In this document: positions 47,494 to 55,959 of the stretch, piece after piece
How positions within the stretch are numbered: the stretch's first letter is position 1
Layout: every line of letters starts with the position of its first letter
Assembly: GCA_900756945.1 (NCBI GenBank)
Contig: CAAELZ010000071.1
Coordinates: 1 to 64,000, forward strand
Reading direction: 5' to 3'
Origin: an uncultured Collinsella sp.
GTDB lineage: Bacteria; Actinomycetota; Coriobacteriia; Coriobacteriales; Coriobacteriaceae
Length of the DNA stretch: 64,000 nt
Program-made: the position numbers and the translations under genes
Notes under the pieces: generated by a model
The model's database searches: none
Seen by the model: only the letters and a program-made list of their open reading frames with translations
What the model was told of the DNA's origin: nothing

Positions 47494-47526
47494 AGCCCGG
47501 GTGTCCCAGTGACACTCGGGCTTTTT
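47494..47526 (+). terminator. Intrinsic terminator of feoB
   Basis: AGCCCGGGTGTC / GACACTCGGGCT, 12 bp with one G-T, followed by TTTTT. Confidence 0.9.
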
Positions 47527-47639
47527 GGTGGGGGAGATGTGACGTTTCCGCAGATAAAACCGACCAAAATAAACCTGTCCCTTTTTGGTAGGTTGAGAAT
47601 GGGGTAAAGTAAGTGATGGTTAACTAGAGGAGGCCTGCT

Positions 47640-47840
47640 ATGGCACCTATCGATATTGTTGTACTGGCTGTTATCGGTATTGCGTTTGTCGCCGTGTGCG
47701 TGCGCATTTATCGCAAGGGCACCTGCGCCGACTGCGCTCAAGGTGGCGTTTGCACGGGACATTGCTCCAACAAAAAGACCTGCGCCGCACTTAAGGGCGT
47801 AGACAAAATTGCCGAAGACTTGGGCCGCGGGATCAAATAA
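47640..47840 (+). CDS. Small FeoB-associated Cys-rich membrane protein
   Basis: 66 residues: one N-terminal helix (IDIVVLAVIGIAFVAVCVRIY) followed by a Cys-rich tail, CADCAQGGVCTGHCSNKKTC. This matches the FeoB-associated Cys-rich (FeoC-like/P12-domain) small proteins that follow feoB in many Gram-positives. It may handle iron or a metal cluster near the FeoB pore; this is inferred. AGAGGAGG precedes the ATG. A terminator lies between feoB and this gene, and a short GCGCC..CGCGA/TCGCG..GGCGC hairpin follows it. Confidence 0.85.
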   Translation: MAPIDIVVLAVIGIAFVAVCVRIYRKGTCADCAQGGVCTGHCSNKKTCAALKGVDKIAEDLGRGIK

Positions 47841-47992
47841 GGCCCGGACATCCAGGCATCCAGGCGCCTCGCGAGTATCCGTTCGCGGGGCGCTTTGCAC
47901 ATATGGGGGCGAGCGCGGTGAGTTAAAGAGTGATTTTGGGGTATCGTTACCTGTACTGTTAATTGGCAACTTATCTATAACGGAGTAACCCC

Positions 47993-49072
47993 ATGAGCGC
48001 TCGCGTAACCATGAAGGACATAGCCGCCGAGCTTGGCGTTTCCATCAATACCGTGCACAAGGCCCTGACGGGTAAGGCCGGCGTGAGCGAATCCGTGCGC
48101 TCCAAGGTGAATGCTAAGGCCGAGGCCATGGGTTACCATCGCAATACGAGTGCCTCGAGCCTGCGCCGCAAGGATATCAACCTGGTGTTTTGCCTGCCCC
48201 GCGCATCGTGCGAGGGGGCGTACTTTTTCCGTTACCTTTGGGAAGGCTGCAACCGCTTTGAGCAGGAGGTCATCGACCGGGGCATTACGGTTGAGCGCGT
48301 TGAATTTGGCGTGGGTGGCTACGCCGATGCGCTCGAGCAGATCGATGAGCGTCTGCAGGTAGGCGAGAAGATTGATGGTCTGCTTGCCTATGTTCCGGGT
48401 GATGACCGCGCAACCGAGCTCTTGAGGCAGATTGCCGAGGCGGGCGTGACAATCGAGCTCGTAGACGGCGACCGCCCGCACCTCGATCGCCTGGGTGCCA
48501 GTCTGGCGGACTATTCCGCGGCGGGCAGTCTTATGGCGGAGCAGGCGGCAAATCTGGTCCACGCTTCTGGGGCTGATGCCCGCGTGCTCCTGTTGGCGGG
48601 CGACCCCTATACCGATTCACACTATCTGACCGCCCGCGCCTTTCATAATTACCTGCGCGAACACGATATTCCATGGCAGGTTGAGGACCTTGCCGGCGCC
48701 CATGCGCAAGTCAAACAGCTCGAGCGCGAGCTTGAGCAGCGCTTGAGTGCGCCGGATGCTCCCGAGCTCATCTGTAGCGTTTTTGCCGTTGGTTCCGAGG
48801 TGGTCGCCGACGCGCTTGTTTCAAGCGGCAAGGCCGGCAAGGTCATGGTAATCGGCAACGACCTGTTCCCCGAGAGCGCCTTGGCCTTGCGCCGTGGCAT
48901 CTTTACCAATATTGTCTATAAGGACCCGGTGAGCTTGGCCTACCGTGGCGCCAAGACTTTGGGCGAGTATTTGCTGTGGGGTAAAACTCCGGCGGAGCCC
49001 GTGCAGAAGGGTGCTGTGGAGATGGTGTTTGCCAGCAACGTCGACCGCTACTGCGAGCTTGCGGGAATTTAG
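47993..49072 (+). CDS. LacI-family regulator, probable controller of the galacturonate/pectin genes
   Basis: 359 residues. N-terminal HTH MKDIAAELGVSINTVHKALTGKAGVSESVRSKV and hinge NTSASSLRRKDI; the effector domain is a type-1 binding-protein fold. The recognition helix reads NTVHKAL where most family members have TVSRxL, so the operator may be unusual. It is the only regulator next to the uxa/pectin genes, whose promoters carry the AACGTTCACC-type sites. Assignment to those sites is inference. A similar site is not seen in its own upstream region. Confidence 0.88.
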   Translation: MSARVTMKDIAAELGVSINTVHKALTGKAGVSESVRSKVNAKAEAMGYHRNTSASSLRRKDINLVFCLPRASCEGAYFFRYLWEGCNRFEQEVIDRGITVERVEFGVGGYADALEQIDERLQVGEKIDGLLAYVPGDDRATELLRQIAEAGVTIELVDGDRPHLDRLGASLADYSAAGSLMAEQAANLVHASGADARVLLLAGDPYTDSHYLTARAFHNYLREHDIPWQVEDLAGAHAQVKQLERELEQRLSAPDAPELICSVFAVGSEVVADALVSSGKAGKVMVIGNDLFPESALALRRGIFTNIVYKDPVSLAYRGAKTLGEYLLWGKTPAEPVQKGAVEMVFASNVDRYCELAGI

Positions 49073-49221
49073 CCGTTTGGTCAGGTACCCCCTCTTGCGA
49101 CGTGCATTTTTTGGAGTATTCAGCAATGGCGTGTCCCGAAAGAGGTTAGGACGACTGTTTTAAGTGCCCCCGATGGCGTAATTGAACTGCGCCCCAATTC
49201 TTGGACGGGCTAATAAGCGGC

Positions 49222-50586
49222 CTACGCCGCACATAGGGACTGATTCCGGAATTCCTCCGGGGTCAGTCCCTTCAGTTTAACCTGCCTCCTTCTCGTGTTC
49301 CAATGGATGATGTATTCGTCCAGGTCTCTCTTGAAGTCTTCGAAGCAAGGCCATTTTCTTCCGCGAAAGAACTCGTCCTTCATATGGCCGAACACCTGCT
49401 CCGTCGCGCCGTTGTCGATGCAGTTGCCCTTCCGGGACATGCTCTGCACCACGCCGGCCTCCTCCAGCCGCTTGCACCACCCGGCCTGCTGGTACTGCCA
49501 GCCCATGTCCGAGTGCAGGACCGGCCTGGAGCCCTCGGGCATCTTGGACACGAGCTGGTCGAGCAGCTCGTGCTGCTGGGCCATGTTGGGATGCAGCGAC
49601 GTGGACCAGGCGACGATCTCCTTGCTGCCGAAATCGTAGACCGGCGCGAAGTAGGCCTTGCCCCAGGGCTGCTTGAACTCGGTGACGTCGGTGCCCATCT
49701 TCTCCCACGGCCCGTCGGCGGCGAAGTCCCTGCCGATGACGTTCTCGAAGGTCTTTCCGACCTTGCCCCTGTACGAGTTGTACCTGTGGTAGTCGGTCTC
49801 GCGGCGGATCCCGCAGCTGATGCCCATCTCGCGCATCATCTTCAGCGTCGTCTTGTCGGCTATGCGCACGCCCTGCTCGGCGCGCAGGCACATGGCGATC
49901 TGCCTGTGGCCGCACCCGTTGGCGGTGCGCGAGAATATCTCGGCGGCGGCCTCCCAGAGCTCGGGCCTGGTGGGAGCCTTCGGGTGCGACAGCGCGTAGT
50001 AGTAGCTCGACCTCGCCAGGCCGGCGCACTCGAGCAGGTCGGCGAGGGGGTATTGCCCTGAAAGCCCGCTCACGACCGCGGCCTTTTCGCCGTTCGAGAG
50101 CGTTTCTCCGCCTTCAGGGCGATCGATTTTTTTTAGGTAGGCGTTCTCCGCCTCGAGCCTCTTGATCCTGCGCTCGAGCTCTTGCTCGCGCGTCGTCTCC
50201 CCGGACGGGGAGCCGGACCCCCTCGGCCTCCCCCTGGGCTTTGGCCTGAGCGCCTCCGGGCCCTCCTCCCTGTAGGCCTTCAGCCATTTCTTGAAAGGGC
50301 TTGGCGAGGCTATCCCGAACTTCTCCATGGCCTCGGGCTTCGTCATGCCCTCGTCGACGACCGCCCTGACGGCGGCCAGCTTCGTCTCGAACGAATGGGC
50401 GGTGTGTTTCTTTCCCATCATGGCCAGAACCTCGATACCAGCAGACCTGTAGGTGCACAGCCATTCTCTCACGGTTTCCTCCGGCATCCCGAGAAGGGCC
50501 GCGATCGCCGCGCGGCCGTGCCCCTCGTCGTGCAGCTCTGCCGCTCGCAGTCTCATCCCGACGTCGTACAAAGCGTTTCCAGCCAT
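49222..50586 (-). CDS. IS3-family transposase, OrfA and OrfB in one frame
   Basis: 454 residues from ATG 50586, with GGGAGG upstream. The N-terminal part has two HTH units (LRAAELHDEGHGRAAIAALL and KLAAVRAVVDEGMTKPEAMEKFG) and a coiled coil EQELERRIKRLEAENAYLKK, as in IS150 OrfA. The C-terminal part is an rve DDE integrase: GTDVTEF, HSDMGWQY and NGATEQVFGHMKDE. OrfA and OrfB are normally joined by a -1 frameshift; here they are continuous through a run of eight A (plus 50127-50134), where slippage could instead make shorter OrfA. Confidence 0.93.
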   Translation of the reverse strand: MAGNALYDVGMRLRAAELHDEGHGRAAIAALLGMPEETVREWLCTYRSAGIEVLAMMGKKHTAHSFETKLAAVRAVVDEGMTKPEAMEKFGIASPSPFKKWLKAYREEGPEALRPKPRGRPRGSGSPSGETTREQELERRIKRLEAENAYLKKIDRPEGGETLSNGEKAAVVSGLSGQYPLADLLECAGLARSSYYYALSHPKAPTRPELWEAAAEIFSRTANGCGHRQIAMCLRAEQGVRIADKTTLKMMREMGISCGIRRETDYHRYNSYRGKVGKTFENVIGRDFAADGPWEKMGTDVTEFKQPWGKAYFAPVYDFGSKEIVAWSTSLHPNMAQQHELLDQLVSKMPEGSRPVLHSDMGWQYQQAGWCKRLEEAGVVQSMSRKGNCIDNGATEQVFGHMKDEFFRGRKWPCFEDFKRDLDEYIIHWNTRRRQVKLKGLTPEEFRNQSLCAA

Positions 50587-50592
50587 AAAAAA

Positions 50593-50626
50593 GCCTCCCA
50601 TTTCTTGTGTCCAAGAAATGGGAGGC
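50593..50626 (-). promoter_or_regulatory. Hairpin sequestering the transposase ribosome site
   Basis: Perfect 15-bp stem, arms 50593-50607 and 50612-50626, loop of 4. On the minus strand the 3' arm ends in GGGAGGC, the transposase Shine-Dalgarno, and is followed by TTTTTT before the ATG, so it also looks like a terminator. Confidence 0.7.
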
Positions 50627-50837
50627 AGTTCAAATTCGCCATCGGGGGCACTTATTTATGCCGATTGGGCGCAATATGAGCATCAGATAGGGCTTCGAAG
50701 ACGGTGCGCGGTGCGCTCCGATGCTGAATACTCCCAAAAATGCACGGCGGAACATGACCCACCTGGCCAAAGCGCTCAAGCTCGGTATTCGGGGACGCCT
50801 GCCAATTCGCAATACATACAAGTCACGGCTCCAGTAA

Positions 50838-50865
50838 CCGTTGAACGGGCAAAATCGACCGTTCA
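50838..50865 (+). promoter_or_regulatory. 21-bp-period CCGTT direct repeat, uxaC promoter
   Basis: CCGTTGA (50838-50844) and CCGTTCA (50859-50865) are exactly 21 bp apart. The sequence AATCGACCGTTCA is shared with the lacZ promoter. Confidence 0.6.
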
Positions 50866-50879
50866 CCCCATGGTGGTTA

Positions 50880-50893
50880 GGTGAACGTTCACC
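50880..50893. promoter_or_regulatory. Uronate operator, uxaC site 1
   Basis: GGTGAACGTTCACC, a perfect 14-bp palindrome. Its right half supplies the -35 (TTCACC). Confidence 0.85.
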
Positions 50894-50917
50894 TGTTAAG
50901 TCGCAATGAATTAGTAT
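50888..50917 (+). promoter_or_regulatory. uxaC promoter
   Basis: TTCACC (50888-50893), an 18-bp spacer and TAGTAT (50912-50917). One operator covers the -35 and a second starts right after the -10. The 50658-50984 gap otherwise holds the IS-split palindrome arm. Confidence 0.6.
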
Positions 50918-50931
50918 AGTGAACGTTCACC
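50918..50931. promoter_or_regulatory. Uronate operator, uxaC site 2
   Basis: AGTGAACGTTCACC, centred 38 bp downstream of site 1, over the transcription start region. Confidence 0.85.
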
Positions 50932-50984
50932 TAGAGGATAACGAGCGCATCGTGCGCCCGCTCCGCCAACAAAGGGGTTGTTTG

Positions 50985-52412
50985 ATGAAAAACTTCATGG
51001 ACGATCAGGATTTCCTGCTGAGCACCAAAACCGGTGAGGAGCTGTTCCACAACTTTGCCGAGGGCATGCCCATCGTTGACTACCACTGCCACATTTCTCC
51101 CAAGGAGATCTGGGACGACAAGCGTTTTGAGAACATCACCGAGGTTTGGCTGGGCGGTGACCACTACAAGTGGCGCCTGATGCGTGCCAACGGCGTCGAC
51201 GAGCGCTTCATTACCGGCGATGCCCCTGCTCGCGAGAAGTTCCAGAAGTGGGCCGAGACCCTGGGCCGTTGCGTGGGCAACCCCGTCTTTGAGTGGAGCC
51301 ACCTGGAGCTTAAGCGTTACTTTGGCTACGAGGGCGTCCTGAACGGCAAAACCGCTCAGGAGGTCTGGGACCTTGCCAACGCCAAGCTCGCTGAGGCCAG
51401 CTTTACCTGCCGCAACCTCATCAAGCAGTCCAACGTCCGCATGATCTGCACTACCGACGACCCCGCCGACAGCTTTGAGTGGCACAAGAAGATTGCCGCC
51501 GACGACAGTTTTGACGTTCAGGTCGTTCCCGCCATGCGCCCCGATGCCGCCCTGCGCATCGAGCGTGGCCAGGAGTTCGCCGACTACTGCAAGCATCTCT
51601 CCGAGGTTGCTGGCGTTGAGATCAGCGACTTCGAGGGCATGAAGGCCGCCATCTCCAAGCGCTACGAGGTCGCCCACGAGCTGGGCTGCCGCGCTTCCGA
51701 CCACGCGCTCGACTACGTTATGTACGCTCCGGCTACCGCCGACGAGATCGAGGCCATCTTTGCCAAGGGCCTTGCCGCCGAGCCGCTTGCCGAGGACGAG
51801 GTCCTCAAGTACAAGACGGCCTTTATGCAGTTCGTCGCCGGCGAGTATGTCCGCCTTGGTTGGGCCATGCAGCTGCACTTTGGCTGCAAGCGTGACAACA
51901 ACCGCGCTATGTTCGCCAAGCTCGGTCCCGACACCGGCTACGACTGCATCTCCAACTACACGCCGTCCGACCAGCTGGCCGATTTCCTCAACTCCATCCA
52001 GGAGTCCACGGGTCTGCCCAAGACCATCCTGTACAGCCTGAACCCCATCGACAACACCATGATCGATACCGTGATGGGCTGCTTCCAGGAGGCTCCGACC
52101 GCCGGCAAGATCCAGAACGGCTCTGCCTGGTGGTTCAACGACAACGAGATCGGTATGCGCGAGCAGCTTACGGCTCTGGCTAACGAGGGCGTGCTGGGCA
52201 ACTTTGTGGGCATGCTTACCGATTCCCGCTCCTTCCTGTCCTACCCGCGTCACGAGTACTTCCGTCGCGTGCTGTGCGGCGTGATCGGCGAGTGGGTCGA
52301 GCAGGGCAAGTATCCGGCCGACATGGAGCTGCTGGGAGCCATCGTGCGCGACATCAGCTACAACAACGCGGTCCGCTACTTTGGCTTTGACCTGGATACC
52401 GTCGAGGCTTAA
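50985..52412 (+). CDS. uxaC: Glucuronate/galacturonate isomerase
   Basis: 475 residues from ATG 50985, with AAAGGGG upstream. It isomerises D-galacturonate to tagaturonate and glucuronate to fructuronate. Family hallmarks: DYHCHISPKEIWDDKRF with metal His residues, WLGGDHYKWRLMRANG, ICTTDDPADSFEWH, LGWAMQLHFGCKRDNN, WWFNDNEIGMREQL and GMLTDSRSFLSYPRHEYFRR. Length matches the family. It is the first gene of uxaC-uxaB-uxaA under two operators. Confidence 0.97.
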   Translation: MKNFMDDQDFLLSTKTGEELFHNFAEGMPIVDYHCHISPKEIWDDKRFENITEVWLGGDHYKWRLMRANGVDERFITGDAPAREKFQKWAETLGRCVGNPVFEWSHLELKRYFGYEGVLNGKTAQEVWDLANAKLAEASFTCRNLIKQSNVRMICTTDDPADSFEWHKKIAADDSFDVQVVPAMRPDAALRIERGQEFADYCKHLSEVAGVEISDFEGMKAAISKRYEVAHELGCRASDHALDYVMYAPATADEIEAIFAKGLAAEPLAEDEVLKYKTAFMQFVAGEYVRLGWAMQLHFGCKRDNNRAMFAKLGPDTGYDCISNYTPSDQLADFLNSIQESTGLPKTILYSLNPIDNTMIDTVMGCFQEAPTAGKIQNGSAWWFNDNEIGMREQLTALANEGVLGNFVGMLTDSRSFLSYPRHEYFRRVLCGVIGEWVEQGKYPADMELLGAIVRDISYNNAVRYFGFDLDTVEA

Positions 52413-52508
52413 ACCCGCATCGAATCACACCGAACTCGGGAGCGCCGTTGCCACACGCGACGCCCCCGTTTTGCCTGCACGCTAACAGCAATCTAAGGAG
52501 AGACATCG

Positions 52509-54023
52509 ATGGAGAACATCAGCTACGAAACGCTCGAGAAGATCGGCTACAAGGGCTACCTGCTGCCCAAGGACGCGCCCGAGAAGGTTCTGCAGTTTGG
52601 CGAGGGCAATTTCCTGCGCGCCTTTGTCGACCGCTTCTTTGACATGGGCAACGAGGCAACCGGCTGGAACGGCAAGGTTGTCATGGTCCAGCCCATCAGC
52701 GGTGCCTTTAGCTTTGCCGACGGCATTAACGCTCAGGACGACCTGTACACCGTGCTGGTGCGCGGCAAGGAGAACGGCAACACGGTCGACGAGTCCCGTG
52801 TGATCAGCGCCTGCAGCCGCTGCCTCAATCCGTATCGTGAGGACGACTACCGCGCCATGATGGAGGTCGCCGTCTCCGACGATTTGGAGATTATCGTCTC
52901 CAACACCACCGAGGCTGGCATTGCCTACGATCCGTCCTGCAAGGCCGACGACATGCCGCCCGCGAGCTTCCCCGCTAAGCTTGCCCAGGTGCTCCACACC
53001 CGCTGGGCCGCCGGCAAGCCGGGCGTCATCGTGCTCGCCTGCGAACTCATCGATCACAACGGCGAGGAGCTGCTGCGCATCATGAACCAGTACGTGAGCG
53101 ACTGGGGCTGGGAGGACGAGTTTGCGCAGTGGATGGCCAACGACTGCACCGTCTGCACCACGCTCGTCGACACTATCGTCCCCGGCCGCATCCGCGACCC
53201 CAAGGAGGCCGCTGCCGTGGCCGAGCGCCTGGGCTACGAAGATCCCTTCCTGGCCGTGCGCGAGCCCTTCCAGATGTGGGGTATCCAGGGCGACGAGTCA
53301 CTTGCCGAGAAGCTGCCCTTCGTGAAGGCCGGCCTGCCGGGCGTCTTTGTGACCCCCGATGTCACCCCGTACAAGAAGCGCAAGGTCCGCATCCTCAACG
53401 GCGCCCACACTGCCTTTGTTCCGGGCTCCTGGGTTGCCGGCTTTGACATCGTGCGCGATTGCATGCACGACGAGACCGTCCGTGGCTTCATGAACACCAT
53501 GCTCTACGACGAGGTCATCCCGACGCTTGCCGCCGATCTGGATGTCGAGGACTGCAAGGCCTTTGCCGCCGCCGTCGAGAACCGCTTCGACAACCCGTTT
53601 ATCGACCACGCGCTGCTCTCCATTTGCCTCAACTCAACCGCCAAATGGCGTGCTCGCGACCTGCCCACGCTCAAGGACTATGTTGCCGAGACCGGCAGCC
53701 TGCCCAAGTGCCTGGCGACGAGCCTCGCTACGCTCATTGCCTTCTATACGCAGGAGCTTGTGTCCCGCGAGGGCGATGGCCTGCACCTGCGCCGTGCCGA
53801 CGGCACCGAGTACACCGCTCAGGACGACGCCTTCGTGCTCGATTTCTACGCTGCCCACGCCGGTGCAGACGATGCCGAGCTGGTGCACGACGTGCTCAGT
53901 AACGAGCAGATGTGGGGCGAGGACCTTACGCAGATTGCCGGCCTTGAGGAGTTCGTCGTCAACGCGCTTGCCGTCGTGCGCGTCGAGGGCGCCAAACAGG
54001 CCTTCGCCAACGCCCAGGCCTAA
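52509..54023 (+). CDS. uxaB: Tagaturonate reductase (altronate oxidoreductase)
   Basis: 504 residues, AAGGAGAG upstream. NADH-dependent mannitol-dehydrogenase-family enzyme reducing tagaturonate to altronate. Seen: VLQFGEGNFLRAFVDRFFD, VSNTTEAGIAYDP, CELIDHNGEELLRIM, VREPFQMW, TPDVTPYKKRKVRILNGAHT (catalytic Lys/Asn/His region) and ENRFDNPFIDHALLSI. The pairing with uxaC and altronate dehydratase favours UxaB over fructuronate reductase (UxuB). A GC-rich hairpin (near 52435-52478) separates it from uxaC. Confidence 0.93.
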   Translation: MENISYETLEKIGYKGYLLPKDAPEKVLQFGEGNFLRAFVDRFFDMGNEATGWNGKVVMVQPISGAFSFADGINAQDDLYTVLVRGKENGNTVDESRVISACSRCLNPYREDDYRAMMEVAVSDDLEIIVSNTTEAGIAYDPSCKADDMPPASFPAKLAQVLHTRWAAGKPGVIVLACELIDHNGEELLRIMNQYVSDWGWEDEFAQWMANDCTVCTTLVDTIVPGRIRDPKEAAAVAERLGYEDPFLAVREPFQMWGIQGDESLAEKLPFVKAGLPGVFVTPDVTPYKKRKVRILNGAHTAFVPGSWVAGFDIVRDCMHDETVRGFMNTMLYDEVIPTLAADLDVEDCKAFAAAVENRFDNPFIDHALLSICLNSTAKWRARDLPTLKDYVAETGSLPKCLATSLATLIAFYTQELVSREGDGLHLRRADGTEYTAQDDAFVLDFYAAHAGADDAELVHDVLSNEQMWGEDLTQIAGLEEFVVNALAVVRVEGAKQAFANAQA

Positions 54024-54033
54024 ATCCTTCTGT

Positions 54034-54059
54034 GCGCCCGCCGGGCAACTGGCGGGCGC
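54034..54059. other. GC-rich hairpin between uxaB and uxaA
   Basis: GCGCCCGCC (54034-54042) / GGCGGGCGC (54051-54059), 9 bp perfect, loop of 8, no T-run. Possible mRNA processing or polarity element within the operon. Confidence 0.55.
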
Positions 54060-54101
54060 CCGCTGACTTCTGCTCAACCTGTAGGGTTAGGACCATTTGT
54101 A

Positions 54102-55586
54102 ATGAACACTATCCAGATCAATCCGGCCGATAACGTGATCGTCGCGCTGTCGCCGCTTGCCAAGGGCACCGCTGTCGCGGTTCCCGGGGTGGGCGAGGTC
54201 GTTGCCGCGGAGGATATTCCGCAGGGCCACAAGATGGCCGTGCGTGCCATTGCGGCGGGGGAGGACGTCGTCAAGTACGGTCTTCCTATCGGCCACGTGA
54301 CGGGCGACATCCAGCCCGGTCAGTGGCTTCATACGCATAACGTCAAGACCAACCTTTCGGGCGAGGTCGAGTATGCTTACAACCCGACGCATCCGGTCGT
54401 TGAGCCGGTTGAGCCCGAGACCTTTATGGGTTTCCGCCGCGCTGACGGCCGCGCCGCCACGCGCAACGAGCTGTGGATCATCCCCACGGTCGGCTGCGTC
54501 AACGAGGTCGCACGTGCCATGTGCGAGCAGGCTCAGGATCTGGTCGAGGGCTCGCTGGAGGGCGTTTACTACTTCCCGCATCCCTTTGGCTGCTCGCAGA
54601 CCGGTGCCGACCATGCCCAGACGCGCCGTCTGCTGGTGGCGCTCTCGCGTCACGCAAACGCTGCGGGTGTGCTGTTCCTGTCCCTCGGTTGCGAAAACTG
54701 CACGCACCAGCAGGTACTCGACGAGCTCGGTGACTTCGATCGCGAGCGCGTTCGATTCCTCGCCTGCCAGGATGTAGCCGACGAGCAGGTCGAGGGTCAC
54801 AAGATCCTGTCCGAGCTTGCCGACCTGGCCAAGCAGGCCAAGCGTGAGCCCATTCCTGCCTCCGAGCTGGTCATTGGCCTTAAGTGCGGCGGCTCTGACG
54901 GTCTTTCGGGCATTACCGCCAACCCCACGATCGGTCGCGTGAGCGATATGGTCGTCGCCCGCGGCGGCACGTCGGTGCTCACCGAGGTTCCCGAGATGTT
55001 TGGCGCGGAGAGCATTCTGCTCGATCGCTGTGAGAGCCAGGACGTCTTTAACGCAGCTGCCGACATGCTCAACGGCTTTAAGGACTACTTTATCAGCCAC
55101 GGGGAGGTCGTCTATGAGAACCCGAGCCCCGGCAACAAGGACGGCGGCATTACCACGCTCGAGGACAAGAGCTGCGGCTGCGTGCAAAAGGGCGGATCTG
55201 CCCCCATCGTCGACGTGCTGCCGTATGCCGGTCAGGCTACCAAGCATGGCCTGAACATGCTGTGCGGCCCGGGTAACGACATGGTATCCACCACGGCCCT
55301 GACGGCTGCCGGCTGCCACGTAATCCTGTTCTCGACCGGCCGCGGCACGCCGTTTGGCGCGCCGGCGCCGACGCTCAAGGTGTTTACCAACCAGCGTCTG
55401 TGCGACCACAAGGCCAACTGGATGGACTTTAACGCCGGCGTGATTGCCACAGGCGAGTGCACGCTCGACGAGGCTGCCCACGACCTGTACCAGCTGGTGC
55501 TGGAGACGGCGGGCGGCAAGCTTACGAGTGCCGAGCGTCGCGGTTGTCACGAGATCAGCATCTGGAAGGACGGCGTCTGCCTGTAG
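54102..55586 (+). CDS. uxaA: Altronate dehydratase
   Basis: 494 residues. Dehydrates D-altronate to 2-keto-3-deoxygluconate (KDG). It has an N-terminal SAF domain (VIVALSPLAKGTAVAVPG, about 10-100) and a catalytic D-galactarate dehydratase/altronate hydrolase domain with GFRRADGRAATRNELWIIPTVGCVN, FGCSQTGADH, LGCENC, GLKCGGSDGLSGITANP and GRGTPFGAP.PTLK. The Cys residues probably bind iron. KDG kinase and aldolase are not in the window. Confidence 0.96.
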   Translation: MNTIQINPADNVIVALSPLAKGTAVAVPGVGEVVAAEDIPQGHKMAVRAIAAGEDVVKYGLPIGHVTGDIQPGQWLHTHNVKTNLSGEVEYAYNPTHPVVEPVEPETFMGFRRADGRAATRNELWIIPTVGCVNEVARAMCEQAQDLVEGSLEGVYYFPHPFGCSQTGADHAQTRRLLVALSRHANAAGVLFLSLGCENCTHQQVLDELGDFDRERVRFLACQDVADEQVEGHKILSELADLAKQAKREPIPASELVIGLKCGGSDGLSGITANPTIGRVSDMVVARGGTSVLTEVPEMFGAESILLDRCESQDVFNAAADMLNGFKDYFISHGEVVYENPSPGNKDGGITTLEDKSCGCVQKGGSAPIVDVLPYAGQATKHGLNMLCGPGNDMVSTTALTAAGCHVILFSTGRGTPFGAPAPTLKVFTNQRLCDHKANWMDFNAGVIATGECTLDEAAHDLYQLVLETAGGKLTSAERRGCHEISIWKDGVCL

Positions 55587-55619
55587 CGGCAAGCGGGTTC
55601 GCATAGGGCGCTATTGGCC

Positions 55620-55657
55620 ATGGCCCCGTCGGGAGTGTTCCCGGCGGGGCCATTTTT
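55620..55657 (+). terminator. Intrinsic terminator of the uxaCBA operon
   Basis: TGGCCCCG / CGGGGCCA outer stem with an inner CGGGA/TCCCG stem, followed by TTTTTG. Confidence 0.9.
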
Positions 55658-55708
55658 GTCCGGGCTGCAGAAGCGCGTCTTCCTGGGGGCGCGGGGGGCG
55701 GTGAATAC

Positions 55709-55722
55709 AATAAACGTTCACC
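55709..55722. promoter_or_regulatory. Uronate operator-like site, distal
   Basis: AATAAACGTTCACC: a good right half and a degenerate left half, 119 bp upstream of the main site. It could serve DNA looping. Confidence 0.6.
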
Positions 55723-55786
55723 CAGTCACCCTGAAATTAAAACCCACCGAATGCCCTTGTAATCGAGAATATTTTGAGTTAGGTGT

Positions 55787-55814
55787 CCGTTCAGCGATGA
55801 AAAACGACCGTTCA
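55787..55814 (+). promoter_or_regulatory. 21-bp-period CCGTT direct repeat, GPH promoter
   Basis: CCGTTCA (55787-55793) and CCGTTCA (55808-55814), identical heptamers exactly 21 bp apart, 21 bp before the -35. Confidence 0.65.
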
Positions 55815-55827
55815 GGGATATTATTCA

Positions 55828-55841
55828 AGTGAACGTTCACC
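55828..55841. promoter_or_regulatory. Uronate operator, GPH site 1
   Basis: AGTGAACGTTCACC; it supplies the -35 TTCACC as in the uxaC promoter. Confidence 0.85.
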
Positions 55842-55864
55842 TATCATAAGCAATCGCGCATAAT
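55836..55864 (+). promoter_or_regulatory. GPH symporter promoter
   Basis: TTCACC (55836-55841), a 17-bp spacer and CATAAT (55859-55864). Layout matches the uxaC promoter. Confidence 0.65.
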
Positions 55865-55867
55865 CTA

Positions 55868-55881
55868 GCTAAACGTTCACC
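55868..55881. promoter_or_regulatory. Uronate operator, GPH site 2
   Basis: GCTAAACGTTCACC, centred 40 bp after site 1, at the start region. Left half degenerate. Confidence 0.75.
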
Positions 55882-55959
55882 CTGAACGACATGCAGACGG
55901 ATGTCGGTATGGATTCCAATGTCTTGTTACAAGACAATCGAGAGAAGAGAGGGAGCTCG

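Larger units (their letters stand above)
49161..50654. mobile_element. IS3-family (IS150-like) insertion sequence
   Basis: 1494 bp bounded by imperfect terminal inverted repeats of about 47 bp that start TAAGTGCCCCCGATGGCG and match at all but about six positions. Flanked by the 3-bp direct repeat TTT (49158-49160 and 50655-50657), the expected target duplication for IS3. It contains one intact transposase on the minus strand, so it is probably active or recently so. Confidence 0.93.
49101..50746. repeat. Palindromic element interrupted by the IS
   Basis: Left arm 49101-49125 and right arm 50722-50746 are complementary at 24 of 25 positions (GCATTTTT, GAGTATTCAGCA). The IS element with its 3-bp duplication sits between them. 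Removing it leaves an uninterrupted element of about 150 bp. Confidence 0.8.

Noticed and set aside
49277..50614. Separate orfA and orfB reading frames overlapping the transposase in other frames
   Set aside because: The single long frame contains the HTH, coiled coil and full DDE motif set; the other frames are Arg/Gly-rich shadows.
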